From Clostridia bacterium (GTDB taxonomy: Bacteria > Bacillota > Clostridia > Lachnospirales > Anaerotignaceae): a stretch of 52,694 bases of DNA. The notes under the pieces were generated by a model that saw only the letters and a program-made list of their open reading frames with translations, had not been told where the DNA came from and searched no databases. The translations under genes were made by a program, and so were the position numbers. The stretch lies in the NCBI GenBank assembly GCA_910575055.1, contig CAJTDC010000021.1, positions 1 to 52,694 of the forward strand, read 5' to 3'. Position 1 is the stretch's first letter, and every line of letters starts with the position of its first letter. Below, in pieces: positions 17,989 through 26,265 of the stretch.

Positions 17989-19074
17989 TTATTCTACTAA
18001 TTCCTTTAATTGTTGAAGCAATGCTGTATTTTGTTCTGGCATACGAATACAAAAACGTAAAAATGTATCATCTAAAAATGCAAATGAAGACGCATCTCTT
18101 ACCAGCAATTTTTTTTGTATGAGTTTTTCAAATATTTTATGTGAATTGATTGCATTTGTTTGCAATTTCATCAATATAAAATTAGAACTGGAAGCATAAA
18201 CTGTCATATTTTGAAATTGTCTTAACTGTTCTATACAACGTTTTCTTTCTGTAGAAATAAGTGTTTTTGTTTGTTGTATAAATTCTTTATCAGAAAAAAG
18301 TAGTTCTCCTGCAAAAGCTGCAATACTATTTACACTCCAAGGGTCTTGATTTTGTTTCAGCGTTTCTAAAAATACAGCATTACTTGAAATGCCATAACCT
18401 AAACGTATACCAGGTGCTGCAAAAAATTTTGATGTTCCCCTAATAACAAACAAATTATCAAATTTTTCAGCAAGTGGAATAGCACAACATTCCTCCAAAT
18501 TTTCACAAAATTCCATATAAGTTTCATCTATCATAACAGAAATATTATTTTTACTACAATGTTGTAATATTTCTTCTAATTGTATTTTTGTAACAATCGT
18601 TCCTGTAGGGTTATTAGGATTACACAATATCAAAAGTCCTATTTCTGATGTTAATGCAGAAATTAATTTTGATACATTTAAACAAAATTGTTGCTTTTCT
18701 TCTAATGCAAAATAACAATACTGACTGCCACAAAGTGTTACTTCTCTTTCATATTCTGAATAAGCAGGTGCTACTATTAATGTTTTTTTTGCCTGTGCTA
18801 TTTTAATAAATGTAGAAATTAATTCTGTAGAACCATTTCCTACTACTATATGTTCTACTTTTGCACCTGTATAATTACTGATTGCTTTACGAAGTGCAGT
18901 ATAATTTTTATCAGGGTATACACAAACAATATCCAAATTTTTCGCTAAACGTTGTTTTACACTATCCGGAAATCCCAAAGGATTGATATTTCCGCTAAAA
19001 TCTACAATTTCATTTTTAGGTATATGATATTTATTTTGTATGGCATCTAAATCTCCGCCGTGTTGGTGCATCAT
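17989..19074 (-). CDS. PLP-dependent aminotransferase, CobD/HisC-like
   Basis: A fold-type I pyridoxal-phosphate enzyme of 361 residues. The N-terminus HGGDLDAIQ...DFSGNINPLGFP is the signature of L-threonine-O-3-phosphate decarboxylase (CobD), which makes the aminopropanol arm of cobalamin; histidinol-phosphate aminotransferases lack the HGGD. The cofactor site includes NPNNPTGTIV, MIDETYMEF and the Schiff-base lysine in RGTSKFFAAPGIRLGYG. No other cobalamin gene lies in the window, so the role could be CobD or a related decarboxylase/aminotransferase. It is 26 bases downstream of an unknown 518-residue protein and probably shares its mRNA. The start ATG-ATG follows GAAGGA; either may be used. 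Confidence 0.8.
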   Translation of the reverse strand: MMHQHGGDLDAIQNKYHIPKNEIVDFSGNINPLGFPDSVKQRLAKNLDIVCVYPDKNYTALRKAISNYTGAKVEHIVVGNGSTELISTFIKIAQAKKTLIVAPAYSEYEREVTLCGSQYCYFALEEKQQFCLNVSKLISALTSEIGLLILCNPNNPTGTIVTKIQLEEILQHCSKNNISVMIDETYMEFCENLEECCAIPLAEKFDNLFVIRGTSKFFAAPGIRLGYGISSNAVFLETLKQNQDPWSVNSIAAFAGELLFSDKEFIQQTKTLISTERKRCIEQLRQFQNMTVYASSSNFILMKLQTNAINSHKIFEKLIQKKLLVRDASSFAFLDDTFLRFCIRMPEQNTALLQQLKELVE

Positions 19075-19100
19075 ATTATATTCCTTCTTTCTAAAAAAAA

Positions 19101-20657
19101 TTAATCAATGTCAAATGGATTTACTTTCATAATACTACTCTGTTTTCTTAAACGAGGATATAGTATAAATGGAATTTGTTTCTGTTTTGGCAAAAATTCT
19201 AATTTTAATTGTCTGTTTTTATCTTTATCTGGTGTAAAATAGAGGACATCTCCTGCAGAAAATGAAGAAGGCAAAAAAGGAGAAGGTTCTTGGTTTTTAT
19301 GTTTTAAAGGGCTGCCCTGAAAGAGAGGAAAGCTATTTTTATTTTGTGCTGTAATACTGTAAGTAAAAACGTCTGCTAAATCAAATATAGAACAAATTTC
19401 GCTACATATCTCATATAAAGAAGAAGTATCTAACACCTCTATTATCTTCCAATAGTCTGGATGTTTTACAATAGTAACTTTAATTGGACACACTAGTGTA
19501 CTAATATTGATGCCTTGCTGTTGTATTGTCCTTTCAAATAAATTTAACTCAGAATGTTGTATGATAGCATCTATTATTTGATAAAAATCTATATGAACTG
19601 GCAAAGGTTGTTTTTTTCCCTTTTTTCCTAAAACTATTTCTCCTATAGGTGTTAAGTCATATACAGAGCAAGGAGAATATAGCTCTGTCTGCAAAGAACA
19701 TTTTGCTACAATTAAATTAGAGATACGATTAAATACAGGAATAAAATAAAAAGGTAAATAATATGTCGGTTGTATTATTTGCAAAAAATCTCCTAAAGGC
19801 GTTAAAAACCATTTATCCAAAAGAATACCCATATAGAAAAAAGAGGAAGCGATTGCAGACTGTTCTTCTGAAAAATCTTCCAAAGAAGGTGCTTCCCATA
19901 TCTGCGAAATATCAATATCAATACATTCATAAAGTTTTATAAAAATATCTTCTGTATCCATATTATTTTGCAAAAAACTATAAAACATATCATAATGAAA
20001 ACAACCCTGCTCTGCACCAATTGCCTCTGTTATTTCATAACAAGCCATATTAATTACAAAATGAATAATATAATCCAATATTTGTTTTGTTTCTTTTTTT
20101 AACACCCATTTTGCACTTTCGTCAGTTTGCACACGTATAGTATGTATAGAGGGCAAAGGTTTTAAAAACTCCATTGTATGCAAAAGTTGAGTTAAGTAAT
20201 GTAAATATTCTATTTCACTCCTTGAAATTTTCTGTAATAAGTTATTTTCATCTTTTTTTAAAAAATTGCCGTCTTCTGTCATTTCACAATCAGGTTCGCA
20301 ATAATCCAATATGATTTTTAAATCCTCAATAAAAGGATGTTGTTGCAGAGAATACTCCAACAGTTTATATTGAAATTTTGGCATATCTTTTTGTGTTCTA
20401 TCTAAAGTCATTTTATAAGCATATACATTTTCTTTTGAAAATTTTTTTGAAAAATCTATGCGAAAAGCCACACAAGGAGATAAATTTGTTTCTGGAATAA
20501 GTGCAGAAACATACCATCTATGAAAGAAGTTTGGTGCAAATTCTAACAATGTTGACTGCACTTCTTTATCCATTTGATTATATACTTCAAAAAAACTCTT
20601 ACTAAAAAATTCTAAAAGCTTTTTATGCTTTTTTTCTAAATCTGAACAATTTGTCAT
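19101..20657 (-). CDS. Uncharacterised 518-residue protein, possible pRiA4b-ORF3-like C-terminus
   Basis: I cannot assign this protein. It has no signal peptide or membrane segment. The first about 350 residues are helix-rich, with many aromatic and acidic residues, and include a segment like a zinc-free helical repeat (LDKWFLTPLGDFLQII, DLTPIGEIVLGKKGKK). Residues about 395-500 (VTIVKHPDYWKIIEVLDTSS, then FDLADVFTYSITAQNKNSFP, then FSAGDVLYFTPDK) resemble the plasmid pRiA4b ORF-3 / IS1096 TnpR-like fold in order of elements. This is a judgement by eye. The start ATG has AGGAG seven bases upstream. It is divergent from the GerS-like gene and 26 bases upstream of the CobD-like gene. Confidence 0.65.
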   Translation of the reverse strand: MTNCSDLEKKHKKLLEFFSKSFFEVYNQMDKEVQSTLLEFAPNFFHRWYVSALIPETNLSPCVAFRIDFSKKFSKENVYAYKMTLDRTQKDMPKFQYKLLEYSLQQHPFIEDLKIILDYCEPDCEMTEDGNFLKKDENNLLQKISRSEIEYLHYLTQLLHTMEFLKPLPSIHTIRVQTDESAKWVLKKETKQILDYIIHFVINMACYEITEAIGAEQGCFHYDMFYSFLQNNMDTEDIFIKLYECIDIDISQIWEAPSLEDFSEEQSAIASSFFYMGILLDKWFLTPLGDFLQIIQPTYYLPFYFIPVFNRISNLIVAKCSLQTELYSPCSVYDLTPIGEIVLGKKGKKQPLPVHIDFYQIIDAIIQHSELNLFERTIQQQGINISTLVCPIKVTIVKHPDYWKIIEVLDTSSLYEICSEICSIFDLADVFTYSITAQNKNSFPLFQGSPLKHKNQEPSPFLPSSFSAGDVLYFTPDKDKNRQLKLEFLPKQKQIPFILYPRLRKQSSIMKVNPFDID

Positions 20658-20815
20658 AATAATTCTCCTGTTCTGTTAATGAAGCGTGACAATTATAATT
20701 TATAGTTTCTTATTTGTAGTATTATAACAAAAAAATAGTCTTTTTGAAAGAAAAGAGTGAAAAAAATATAAATTTGTGAAATTTTGTAAATAAGGAAATA
20801 AATTCCTTACTATTT

Positions 20816-20843
20816 TTGACATCACGCAATAACGTAATAAAGT
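20816..20843 (+). promoter_or_regulatory. Probable promoter of the GerS-like gene
   Basis: TTGACA (20816-20821) and TAAAGT (20838-20843) are separated by 16 bases. The -35 is perfect and the -10 is weak. It lies about 80 bases ahead of the lipoprotein start. Confidence 0.45.
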
Positions 20844-20921
20844 ATTGTAAACTCTTTTTTGTTCTATATCCTTCTGTCATTCCATAAAGTAATAAAGAAT
20901 GAAATAAAAGGAGAGAGAACA

Positions 20922-21557
20922 ATGAAAAAAGCAATTTGTGCTTTATGTATCGCTTGTTTATCCATTACATTTGCTGGCTGCAATAAATTGACACAACAAT
21001 CTCAAATGACAGAAATGGAAAAAATACAAAAACAACTCAATGAAATGGAAAACTACCAATGTACTGCTACAATGGAACGTTATTCCAACAAAGGCAACAA
21101 TACATATGAAACAAATCAGTATTTTAAATCCACAGGAGAATATCGTTTAGAACTTACTGCACCTGAAGCCGTTGCAGGAAATTATACTATATTCGATGGT
21201 GAAAAAATATGTCAGTTTAATCCAAGGGTATCTTCTAAAATTATAAAAGAAGTACCACAAAATCAGCAAAGAAATGAATTATTTTTAGGACAATTTTTAA
21301 AAAATTATATGCAGTCTGAAGGGGTCAGCGTTGAAGCAGCTGCATTAGATGAAAGCCGTTGTACTGTTTTAGAGGCAGTCATTCCTGGAGGAAATCAATA
21401 TACTGCAACAGAAAAATTATGGGTGGACAATGAAACATTAAAACCTGTACAATTTGTAATATATGATGACAAAGGAAATGAAACATATCATTTGAGTTAT
21501 CACACATTTGAATATGATGCTGTGCTAGATGAAAATTTATTCAAAATTACAGAATAA
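20922..21557 (+). CDS. LolA-fold lipoprotein, GerS-like
   Basis: A 211-residue lipoprotein. The signal peptide ends in ITFAGC (lipobox cysteine at residue 20). The mature part has the LolA/LolB half-barrel pattern: helical MEKIQKQLNEMENYQCTATMER, then alternating strands (YRLELTAPEAVAGNYTIFDG, KLWVDNETLKPVQFVIYDDKG, HTFEYDAVLDENLFKITE). The final VLDENLFKI is typical of outer-membrane lipoprotein-sorting relatives and of clostridial GerS, needed for spore cortex degradation in Clostridioides difficile. The GerS name is a suggestion by family resemblance. The start is the ATG at 20922 with AAGGAGAG upstream. It is followed after about 45 bases by a structured leader and mazF. Confidence 0.78.
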   Translation: MKKAICALCIACLSITFAGCNKLTQQSQMTEMEKIQKQLNEMENYQCTATMERYSNKGNNTYETNQYFKSTGEYRLELTAPEAVAGNYTIFDGEKICQFNPRVSSKIIKEVPQNQQRNELFLGQFLKNYMQSEGVSVEAAALDESRCTVLEAVIPGGNQYTATEKLWVDNETLKPVQFVIYDDKGNETYHLSYHTFEYDAVLDENLFKITE

Positions 21558-21602
21558 TCAAAATACATCGTAATATCCTTATTTAATATAGGAGGTATAA
21601 TA

Positions 21603-21718
21603 TCATCGTCTGCTGGAAATACTTTTATTAAACCGAAAAGCAGGCGGTGAAGTACATATTAAAAAAATAAATATTGTGAGAACGCCTGACGGCTCGGTAA
21701 TCCAAGCCAGAAACAGCG
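21603..21718 (+). ncRNA. Candidate structured leader RNA of mazF
   Basis: Three hairpins fill this interval end to end. The first pairs 21603-21614 with 21639-21650, 12 bp with two G-U wobbles. The second pairs 21654-21660 with 21670-21677 with one bulge. The third pairs 21683-21688 with 21714-21718, and inside it GGCT (21691-21694) with AGCC (21705-21708) and GG with CC around a TAAT loop. The third hairpin abuts the mazF ribosome binding site GGAGAG. The segment GGCTC (21691-21695) could instead pair with GAGCC (21725-21729), which would enclose that site. GC content from 21676 to 21730 is well above the surroundings. There is no ATG in the interval, although AGGAGGT stands at 21590. It may be a cis-regulatory RNA or a decayed small gene; I do not recognise a known family. 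Confidence 0.5.
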
Positions 21719-21732
21719 GAGAGTGAGCCAAA

Positions 21733-22077
21733 TTGATTGTAAGAAGAGGAGACATTTATTATGCAGATTTAAGCCCAGTAGTAGGCAGCGAACAGGGAGG
21801 AATACGACCTGTATTAATTGTACAAAATGATACTGGAAACAAATACAGTCCTACTGTAATCTGTTCTGCTATTACATCGCAAATTAATAAGGCAAAATTG
21901 CCTACACACATAGAATTATCCACTCAAGATTATGCTTTAGCAAAAGACTCTGTTATACTTTTAGAGCAAATCAGAACAATTGACAAAAAAAGATTACGTG
22001 AGAAAGTTTGTCATTTAGACGGTATGGTTATGCAGAGAATAAACAGAGCATTATTAATTAGTTTAGGTTTATGTTGA
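21733..22077 (+). CDS. mazF: MazF/PemK family endoribonuclease toxin (EndoA-like)
   Basis: A 114-residue toxin of the MazF/NdoA family, which cleaves mRNA at short single-stranded motifs. Recognisable features are [20 protein letters not shown], the conserved RPVLIVQND strand, the catalytic-site SAITSQ...KLPTHIEL segment and [11 protein letters not shown]. The length is typical. The start is a TTG at 21733, nine bases after GGAGAG. The family is normally preceded by a small antitoxin gene (MazE/EndoAI). None with an ordinary start codon is present here, only the structured leader, and an open frame without a start that ends in TGA (21724-21726) just before this gene. Whether it is a toxin under RNA control or a housekeeping nuclease is open. 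Confidence 0.92.
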   Translation: MIVRRGDIYYADLSPVVGSEQGGIRPVLIVQNDTGNKYSPTVICSAITSQINKAKLPTHIELSTQDYALAKDSVILLEQIRTIDKKRLREKVCHLDGMVMQRINRALLISLGLC

Positions 22078-22095
22078 AAATATTTATTTCTAAAC

Positions 22096-22145
22096 AAAAA
22101 GACTGTACTAGCAAATACACATCACTAGCACAGTCTTTTTTGTTT
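22096..22145 (+). terminator. Rho-independent terminator after mazF
   Basis: The arms AAAAAGACTGT-A-CTAG and CTAG-C-ACAGTCTTTTT pair over 15 positions with one A-C mismatch, followed by a run of T. The loop is about 14 bases. Confidence 0.85.
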
Positions 22146-22294
22146 TATATTATTCTGAAAAGTTTATTTTTCTGCTAACACTTTCATTTACAGCACAAAA
22201 TATTTGTGGTATATTTTATTTATAGTGTGATGAAAAATTTATTACACAAAATATTTACTAAACTTTATCATTTTTTTAAGGGAGGAATTTAAAA

Positions 22295-23449
22295 ATGAAA
22301 AAAAGAGTGCTTGGTTTACTGCTTTGCGGTGTTATGGCTTTTTCTATGTTAGCCGCAGGTTGTGGTAGTAACAATAATGCTCCTGCTCCAGAAGAAAATA
22401 ATCAAAGTGCAGATGCAGCAGAAGGCGGTTTAAAAATTGCTATTGTAAGTAGTCCATCTGGTGTAGATGATGGCTCTTTCAACCAAAACAACTACGAAGG
22501 AATACAAAGTTTTATTGCAAATCACCCAGATGCCAGCGTTACACCAGTAAAAGAAGAGTCTGGCGACACAGCAGCCGCAGTACAAGCTGTTGCAGACATT
22601 GTTGCAGACTATAATGTGATTGTTTGCTGCGGTTTCCAATTTGCAGGAATTGGTGCAATTGCACAGGACAACCCTAATGTCAACTTTATATTAGTAGACA
22701 TCAATCCAACAGATGCACAAGGACAAGAAATTAACGCTGAAAATGTATATGCTATGACATTTGCTGAACAAGAAAGCGGTTTTTATGCAGGTGTTGCTGC
22801 TGCACTAGAAACACAGTCCAACAAAGTAGCTGTTGTAAATGGTATTGCATATCCTTCTAATGTAAATTATCAATATGGTTTTGAATCTGGTGTAAACTAT
22901 GCAAATAAAAATTTAGGCACAAGTGCAGAAGTAGTTGAAATTGCTTCTTATGCAGGCACAGATGTAACAGGTGCTAATGTTGGCGGTAATTACGTTGGTA
23001 CATTTGCTGACGAAGCAACAGGTAAAGTAGTAGGCAATGCTCTGATTAACGAAGGCTGTGACATATTGTTTGTAGCAGCTGGCGGTTCTGGAAACGGTGT
23101 TTTCACTGCTGCAAAAGAAGCAGGCAATGTTAAAGTAATAGGCTGTGATGTTGACCAATATGACGATGGTGCAAATGGTGATAGCAATGTTGTATTGACA
23201 TCAGTATTAAAAGTAATGGATAAAAACGTAGAAAAACAATTAAATGCAGTAATAGATGGCACATTTACAGGTAAAAATGACTTACTTGGTGCTGATACAG
23301 ACTCAACAGGTTATGTTAAAGAAGAAGGTAGAAATCAACTTTCTTCTGACACAATTACAAAATTAGATGAGGTTTATGAATTGGTAAAAAATGGTACAAT
23401 TGTTCCAGCATCTAACTTTAATGGTATATTGCCAGAAGATTTAGGCTGA
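22295..23449 (+). CDS. BMP/PnrA family substrate-binding lipoprotein of a nucleoside ABC transporter
   Basis: A 384-residue lipoprotein with a signal peptide ending LAAGC (cysteine near residue 23) and then a low-complexity anchor rich in N, P and E. The mature part is the BMP domain: KIAIVSSPSGVDDGSFNQNNYEG, NVIVCCGFQFAGIGAIAQDNP, FAEQESGFYAGVAAALE and DQYDDGANGDSNVVLTSVLK. PnrA-type proteins bind purine nucleosides. The usual conserved aspartate, phenylalanine and glycine residues are visible, but ligand choice cannot be read off. ATG follows GGGAGGA. It is separated from the ATPase gene by a terminator, which would give more binding protein than transporter. The three following genes complete the system. 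Confidence 0.92.
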   Translation: MKKRVLGLLLCGVMAFSMLAAGCGSNNNAPAPEENNQSADAAEGGLKIAIVSSPSGVDDGSFNQNNYEGIQSFIANHPDASVTPVKEESGDTAAAVQAVADIVADYNVIVCCGFQFAGIGAIAQDNPNVNFILVDINPTDAQGQEINAENVYAMTFAEQESGFYAGVAAALETQSNKVAVVNGIAYPSNVNYQYGFESGVNYANKNLGTSAEVVEIASYAGTDVTGANVGGNYVGTFADEATGKVVGNALINEGCDILFVAAGGSGNGVFTAAKEAGNVKVIGCDVDQYDDGANGDSNVVLTSVLKVMDKNVEKQLNAVIDGTFTGKNDLLGADTDSTGYVKEEGRNQLSSDTITKLDEVYELVKNGTIVPASNFNGILPEDLG

Positions 23450-23477
23450 TATTTTTTATAGTTGTCACAAAAAATTT

Positions 23478-23508
23478 GCCGTCTGCCCAAACAGCGGACG
23501 GCTTTTTT
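23478..23508 (+). terminator. Intra-operon terminator after the BMP gene
   Basis: The arms GCCGTCTGC and GCGGACGGC pair with one mismatch around CCAAACA or so, followed by six T. It lies between the binding-protein gene and the ATPase gene. Confidence 0.75.
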
Positions 23509-23566
23509 AGTTTAATCAAATGATTGTGTGATATTAAATTTTAGTGTTTTTGGAGGAGGGGGAAAA

Positions 23567-25096
23567 ATGTCAGATTATATTGTAGAAATGAAACACATTA
23601 CAAAACGTTTCCCAGGTATTATTGCAAATGATGATGTGACATTACAAATTAAAAAAGGGGAAATATTTGCACTACTTGGTGAAAATGGTGCTGGAAAATC
23701 AACACTAATGAGTATGCTTTTTGGTATGTATGAACCAGATGAGGGGGAAATTTACATTCGTGGCAAAAAAGAACGCATTACTTCTCCTAATTATGCCACA
23801 AAATTAAACATAGGTATGGTACATCAGCATTTTAAATTAGTTGAAAATTATACCATTACAGAAAATATTATTATGGGTATAGAGCCTATGAAAAAAGCAT
23901 TCGGTATTTTTCCTTATGTAGATTTAAAAACAGCAAACAAAAACATTGCTGAAATATCAAAACATTATGGCTTAGAAGTAGACCCTACACAAAAAATAGA
24001 AGATATAAACGTTTCTATACAGCAACGTGTAGAAATACTCAAAATGCTTTATAGGGAAGCTGAAATACTCATATTTGACGAACCTACCGCCGTTTTAACA
24101 CCTCAAGAAATTGAATTTTTACTTGAAATTATAAAAAGTTTAAGAGATGGTGGAAAAACAATTATACTCATTACACACAAATTAGAGGAAATTAAAAAAG
24201 TAGCTGACAGATGTGCTATACTTTGCAGAGGGAAATTGATTGATATATTAGATGTGGCAACTGCTTCTACCAAACAAATGGCTAGTCTTATGGTAGGGCG
24301 TGAAGTATCTTTTCAAACACAAAAAAAAGAACCTGTATTTCAGCAGGAAATATTAAAAGTTGAAAATATAACTGTTAAAAATAATAATGGTTTTGATGTT
24401 GTCAAAGATGTTTCTTTTTCTATCAGAGGAGGAGAAGTATTTGCCATTGCAGGCGTTTCTGGAAATGGTCAAGTAGAAATTGCTGATGCTATTGCAGGAC
24501 TTGCAAAAGTACACAGTGGAAAAATTATATTAAATGGAAAAGACATTACAAATCAATCTATTAGAAAAAGAACATTAGAAGGGATTTCTTATATACCAGA
24601 AGACAGACACCACTATGGTTTAGTTATGGATTTTACACTAGATGACAATATTGCTTTAAAAGATTATTTCAAGGAACCTTTTTCTAAAAAAGGAATATTA
24701 CAACAAAAAGAATTTGAAAATTATGGTCAAAAATTAATTTCAAAATACGATGTCAGAAGCGGACAAGGTGGAAAAACCATTGTACGTTCTATGAGCGGAG
24801 GAAATCAACAAAAGGCAATTATTGCCAGAGAAATTGAATTACAATCTCCTCTTATGATATTCGTACAGCCTACACGTGGTTTAGACATTGGTGCGATTGA
24901 AAATATACACAAACAGATTATAGGAGAACGTGACAAAGGACGTGCTATATTGTTAATATCATTAGAATTAGAGGAAATTATGAACTGTGCAGACACCATA
25001 GGTGTTATTTACAATGGTCAAATGCAAAAAATTGCACCTGCAAAAGAATTAACTACAAATGAAGTAGGTCAGTTTATGATGGGGGTGAAATCATGA
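23567..25096 (+). CDS. Nucleoside/sugar ABC transporter, tandem ATPase subunit
   Basis: A 509-residue protein with two ABC ATPase domains, as in YufO/RbsA-type transporters. Domain 1 (about 5-240) has Walker A GENGAGKST, the signature segment VSIQQRVEILKMLYREA and Walker B LIFDEPTAVL. Domain 2 (about 260-505) has a degenerate Walker A (GVSGNGQVE), the signature MSGGNQQKAIIARE and Walker B-like LMIFVQPTRGLDIG, where the catalytic glutamate position is Q. A non-catalytic second site is usual for this subfamily. The start is the ATG at 23567 after GGAGGAGGGGG. Its stop overlaps the first permease start (ATGA). It powers uptake with the two permeases and the BMP lipoprotein. Confidence 0.92.
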   Translation: MSDYIVEMKHITKRFPGIIANDDVTLQIKKGEIFALLGENGAGKSTLMSMLFGMYEPDEGEIYIRGKKERITSPNYATKLNIGMVHQHFKLVENYTITENIIMGIEPMKKAFGIFPYVDLKTANKNIAEISKHYGLEVDPTQKIEDINVSIQQRVEILKMLYREAEILIFDEPTAVLTPQEIEFLLEIIKSLRDGGKTIILITHKLEEIKKVADRCAILCRGKLIDILDVATASTKQMASLMVGREVSFQTQKKEPVFQQEILKVENITVKNNNGFDVVKDVSFSIRGGEVFAIAGVSGNGQVEIADAIAGLAKVHSGKIILNGKDITNQSIRKRTLEGISYIPEDRHHYGLVMDFTLDDNIALKDYFKEPFSKKGILQQKEFENYGQKLISKYDVRSGQGGKTIVRSMSGGNQQKAIIAREIELQSPLMIFVQPTRGLDIGAIENIHKQIIGERDKGRAILLISLELEEIMNCADTIGVIYNGQMQKIAPAKELTTNEVGQFMMGVKS

Positions 25097-26265
25097 ATAA
25101 CAAAAAAGGTGGCATAAAACAGCTTTTCGTAAACTGTTTTGGCAATGAAAAATATCAATCTGTTACGATACCCCTTTTTGCTATATTGATTAGTTTGATT
25201 GTGGGTGCAGTTATCATAGCTTCATTAGGAAAAAATCCTTTTGCAGCTTATCAAAATCTTTTGCAAGGTTCTGGAATTTTACCAAAGCCTTCCTATGCAG
25301 GCTACAAAAGCATTTTAACAGATTTTACAAGTTTTTTAAATGCTTGGACACCTATGCTTTTTGCCTCTCTTGCAGTAGCAGTTGCATTAAAAGCAGGTTT
25401 ATTTAATATTGGTGTTTCAGGACAGATGTTAACTGCTGGATTTTTTGCTAGTATATTCGTAGGATATAGCGAGCTTCCCTCTCCTATTGCAAAACCCCTT
25501 GTCATTATAGTGGGTATTATAGCAGGTGCTTGCATAGGTGGTTTAATAGGTTTTTTAAAATATCGCTTTAATATCAATGAAGTGGTTTCTTCTATTATGC
25601 TCAATTACATAGCACAATATGTTTTCAGCTTTTTTATAAACACCTATTTTGTAGACCCCGTTTCTCGTCAATCAGCTTCTGTCAGTGCAGCCTCTCGTTT
25701 GACACTTATGGATACATTAGTAGGTAATTTAAAAATGGATATTCCTATTGGTATTGTTTTAGCTATTATTACTGCATTTTTTATGAAATTTTTAATTGAT
25801 AGAACGACATTGGGCTATGAATTAAAAGCAGCAGGAGCAAGCCCTACTGCAGCAGAATATGCTGGCATACACGTAGGTAAAAATATGGTATTAACAATGG
25901 TAATTTCTGGTGCTTTGGCTGGTCTTGCAGGTGTAACATATTATTTAGGTTATTTTGGTTCTATACAACCCAAAGTATTGGTTAGTACAGGTTTTGATGC
26001 TATTGCAGTTTCTCTTTTAGGTAACAGCAACCCTATAGGAATATTGTTTTCTTCTTTCCTTATTACTGTAATAAGCAAAGGCAGCACCTATATGAGTTCT
26101 GCTGCTGGTATACAAGCAGAAATTGCTTCTGTTATTACAGGTATATTGCTTTTGTTTAGTGCTTGTGGTGCTTATATGAAATACAAAATCAAAACATTAG
26201 AATATGATATTGCTTCAGAACAGAAGAATACAGTTCAAAAACAAGGAGAGGAGGTAGAAAAATGA
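25093..26265 (+). CDS. Nucleoside ABC transporter permease 1 (YufP/NupP-like)
   Basis: A 390-residue inner-membrane permease of the BPD_transp_2 family with about ten hydrophobic segments. Family blocks are NIGVSGQMLTAGFFA, NINEVVSSIMLNYIAQY, LGYELKAAGASPTAAEYAGI and GFDAIAVSLLGNSNPIG. It overlaps the ATPase gene by four bases and the second permease by four bases, so the three are co-translated. The last about 25 residues are a charged cytoplasmic tail (EYDIASEQKNTVQKQGEEVEK region). Compared with permease 2 it has the usual extra periplasmic loop after the first helix. Confidence 0.92.
   Translation: MNNKKGGIKQLFVNCFGNEKYQSVTIPLFAILISLIVGAVIIASLGKNPFAAYQNLLQGSGILPKPSYAGYKSILTDFTSFLNAWTPMLFASLAVAVALKAGLFNIGVSGQMLTAGFFASIFVGYSELPSPIAKPLVIIVGIIAGACIGGLIGFLKYRFNINEVVSSIMLNYIAQYVFSFFINTYFVDPVSRQSASVSAASRLTLMDTLVGNLKMDIPIGIVLAIITAFFMKFLIDRTTLGYELKAAGASPTAAEYAGIHVGKNMVLTMVISGALAGLAGVTYYLGYFGSIQPKVLVSTGFDAIAVSLLGNSNPIGILFSSFLITVISKGSTYMSSAAGIQAEIASVITGILLLFSACGAYMKYKIKTLEYDIASEQKNTVQKQGEEVEK

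Noticed and set aside
21670-21685. TTGTGAGAAC shared between the mazF leader and the intron-like sequence at 30-39
   Set aside because: Both follow the 3' arm of an A/T-rich helix, which raised the idea of a second intron fragment. The leader has no GTGYG start and no further similarity, so a chance match is more likely.
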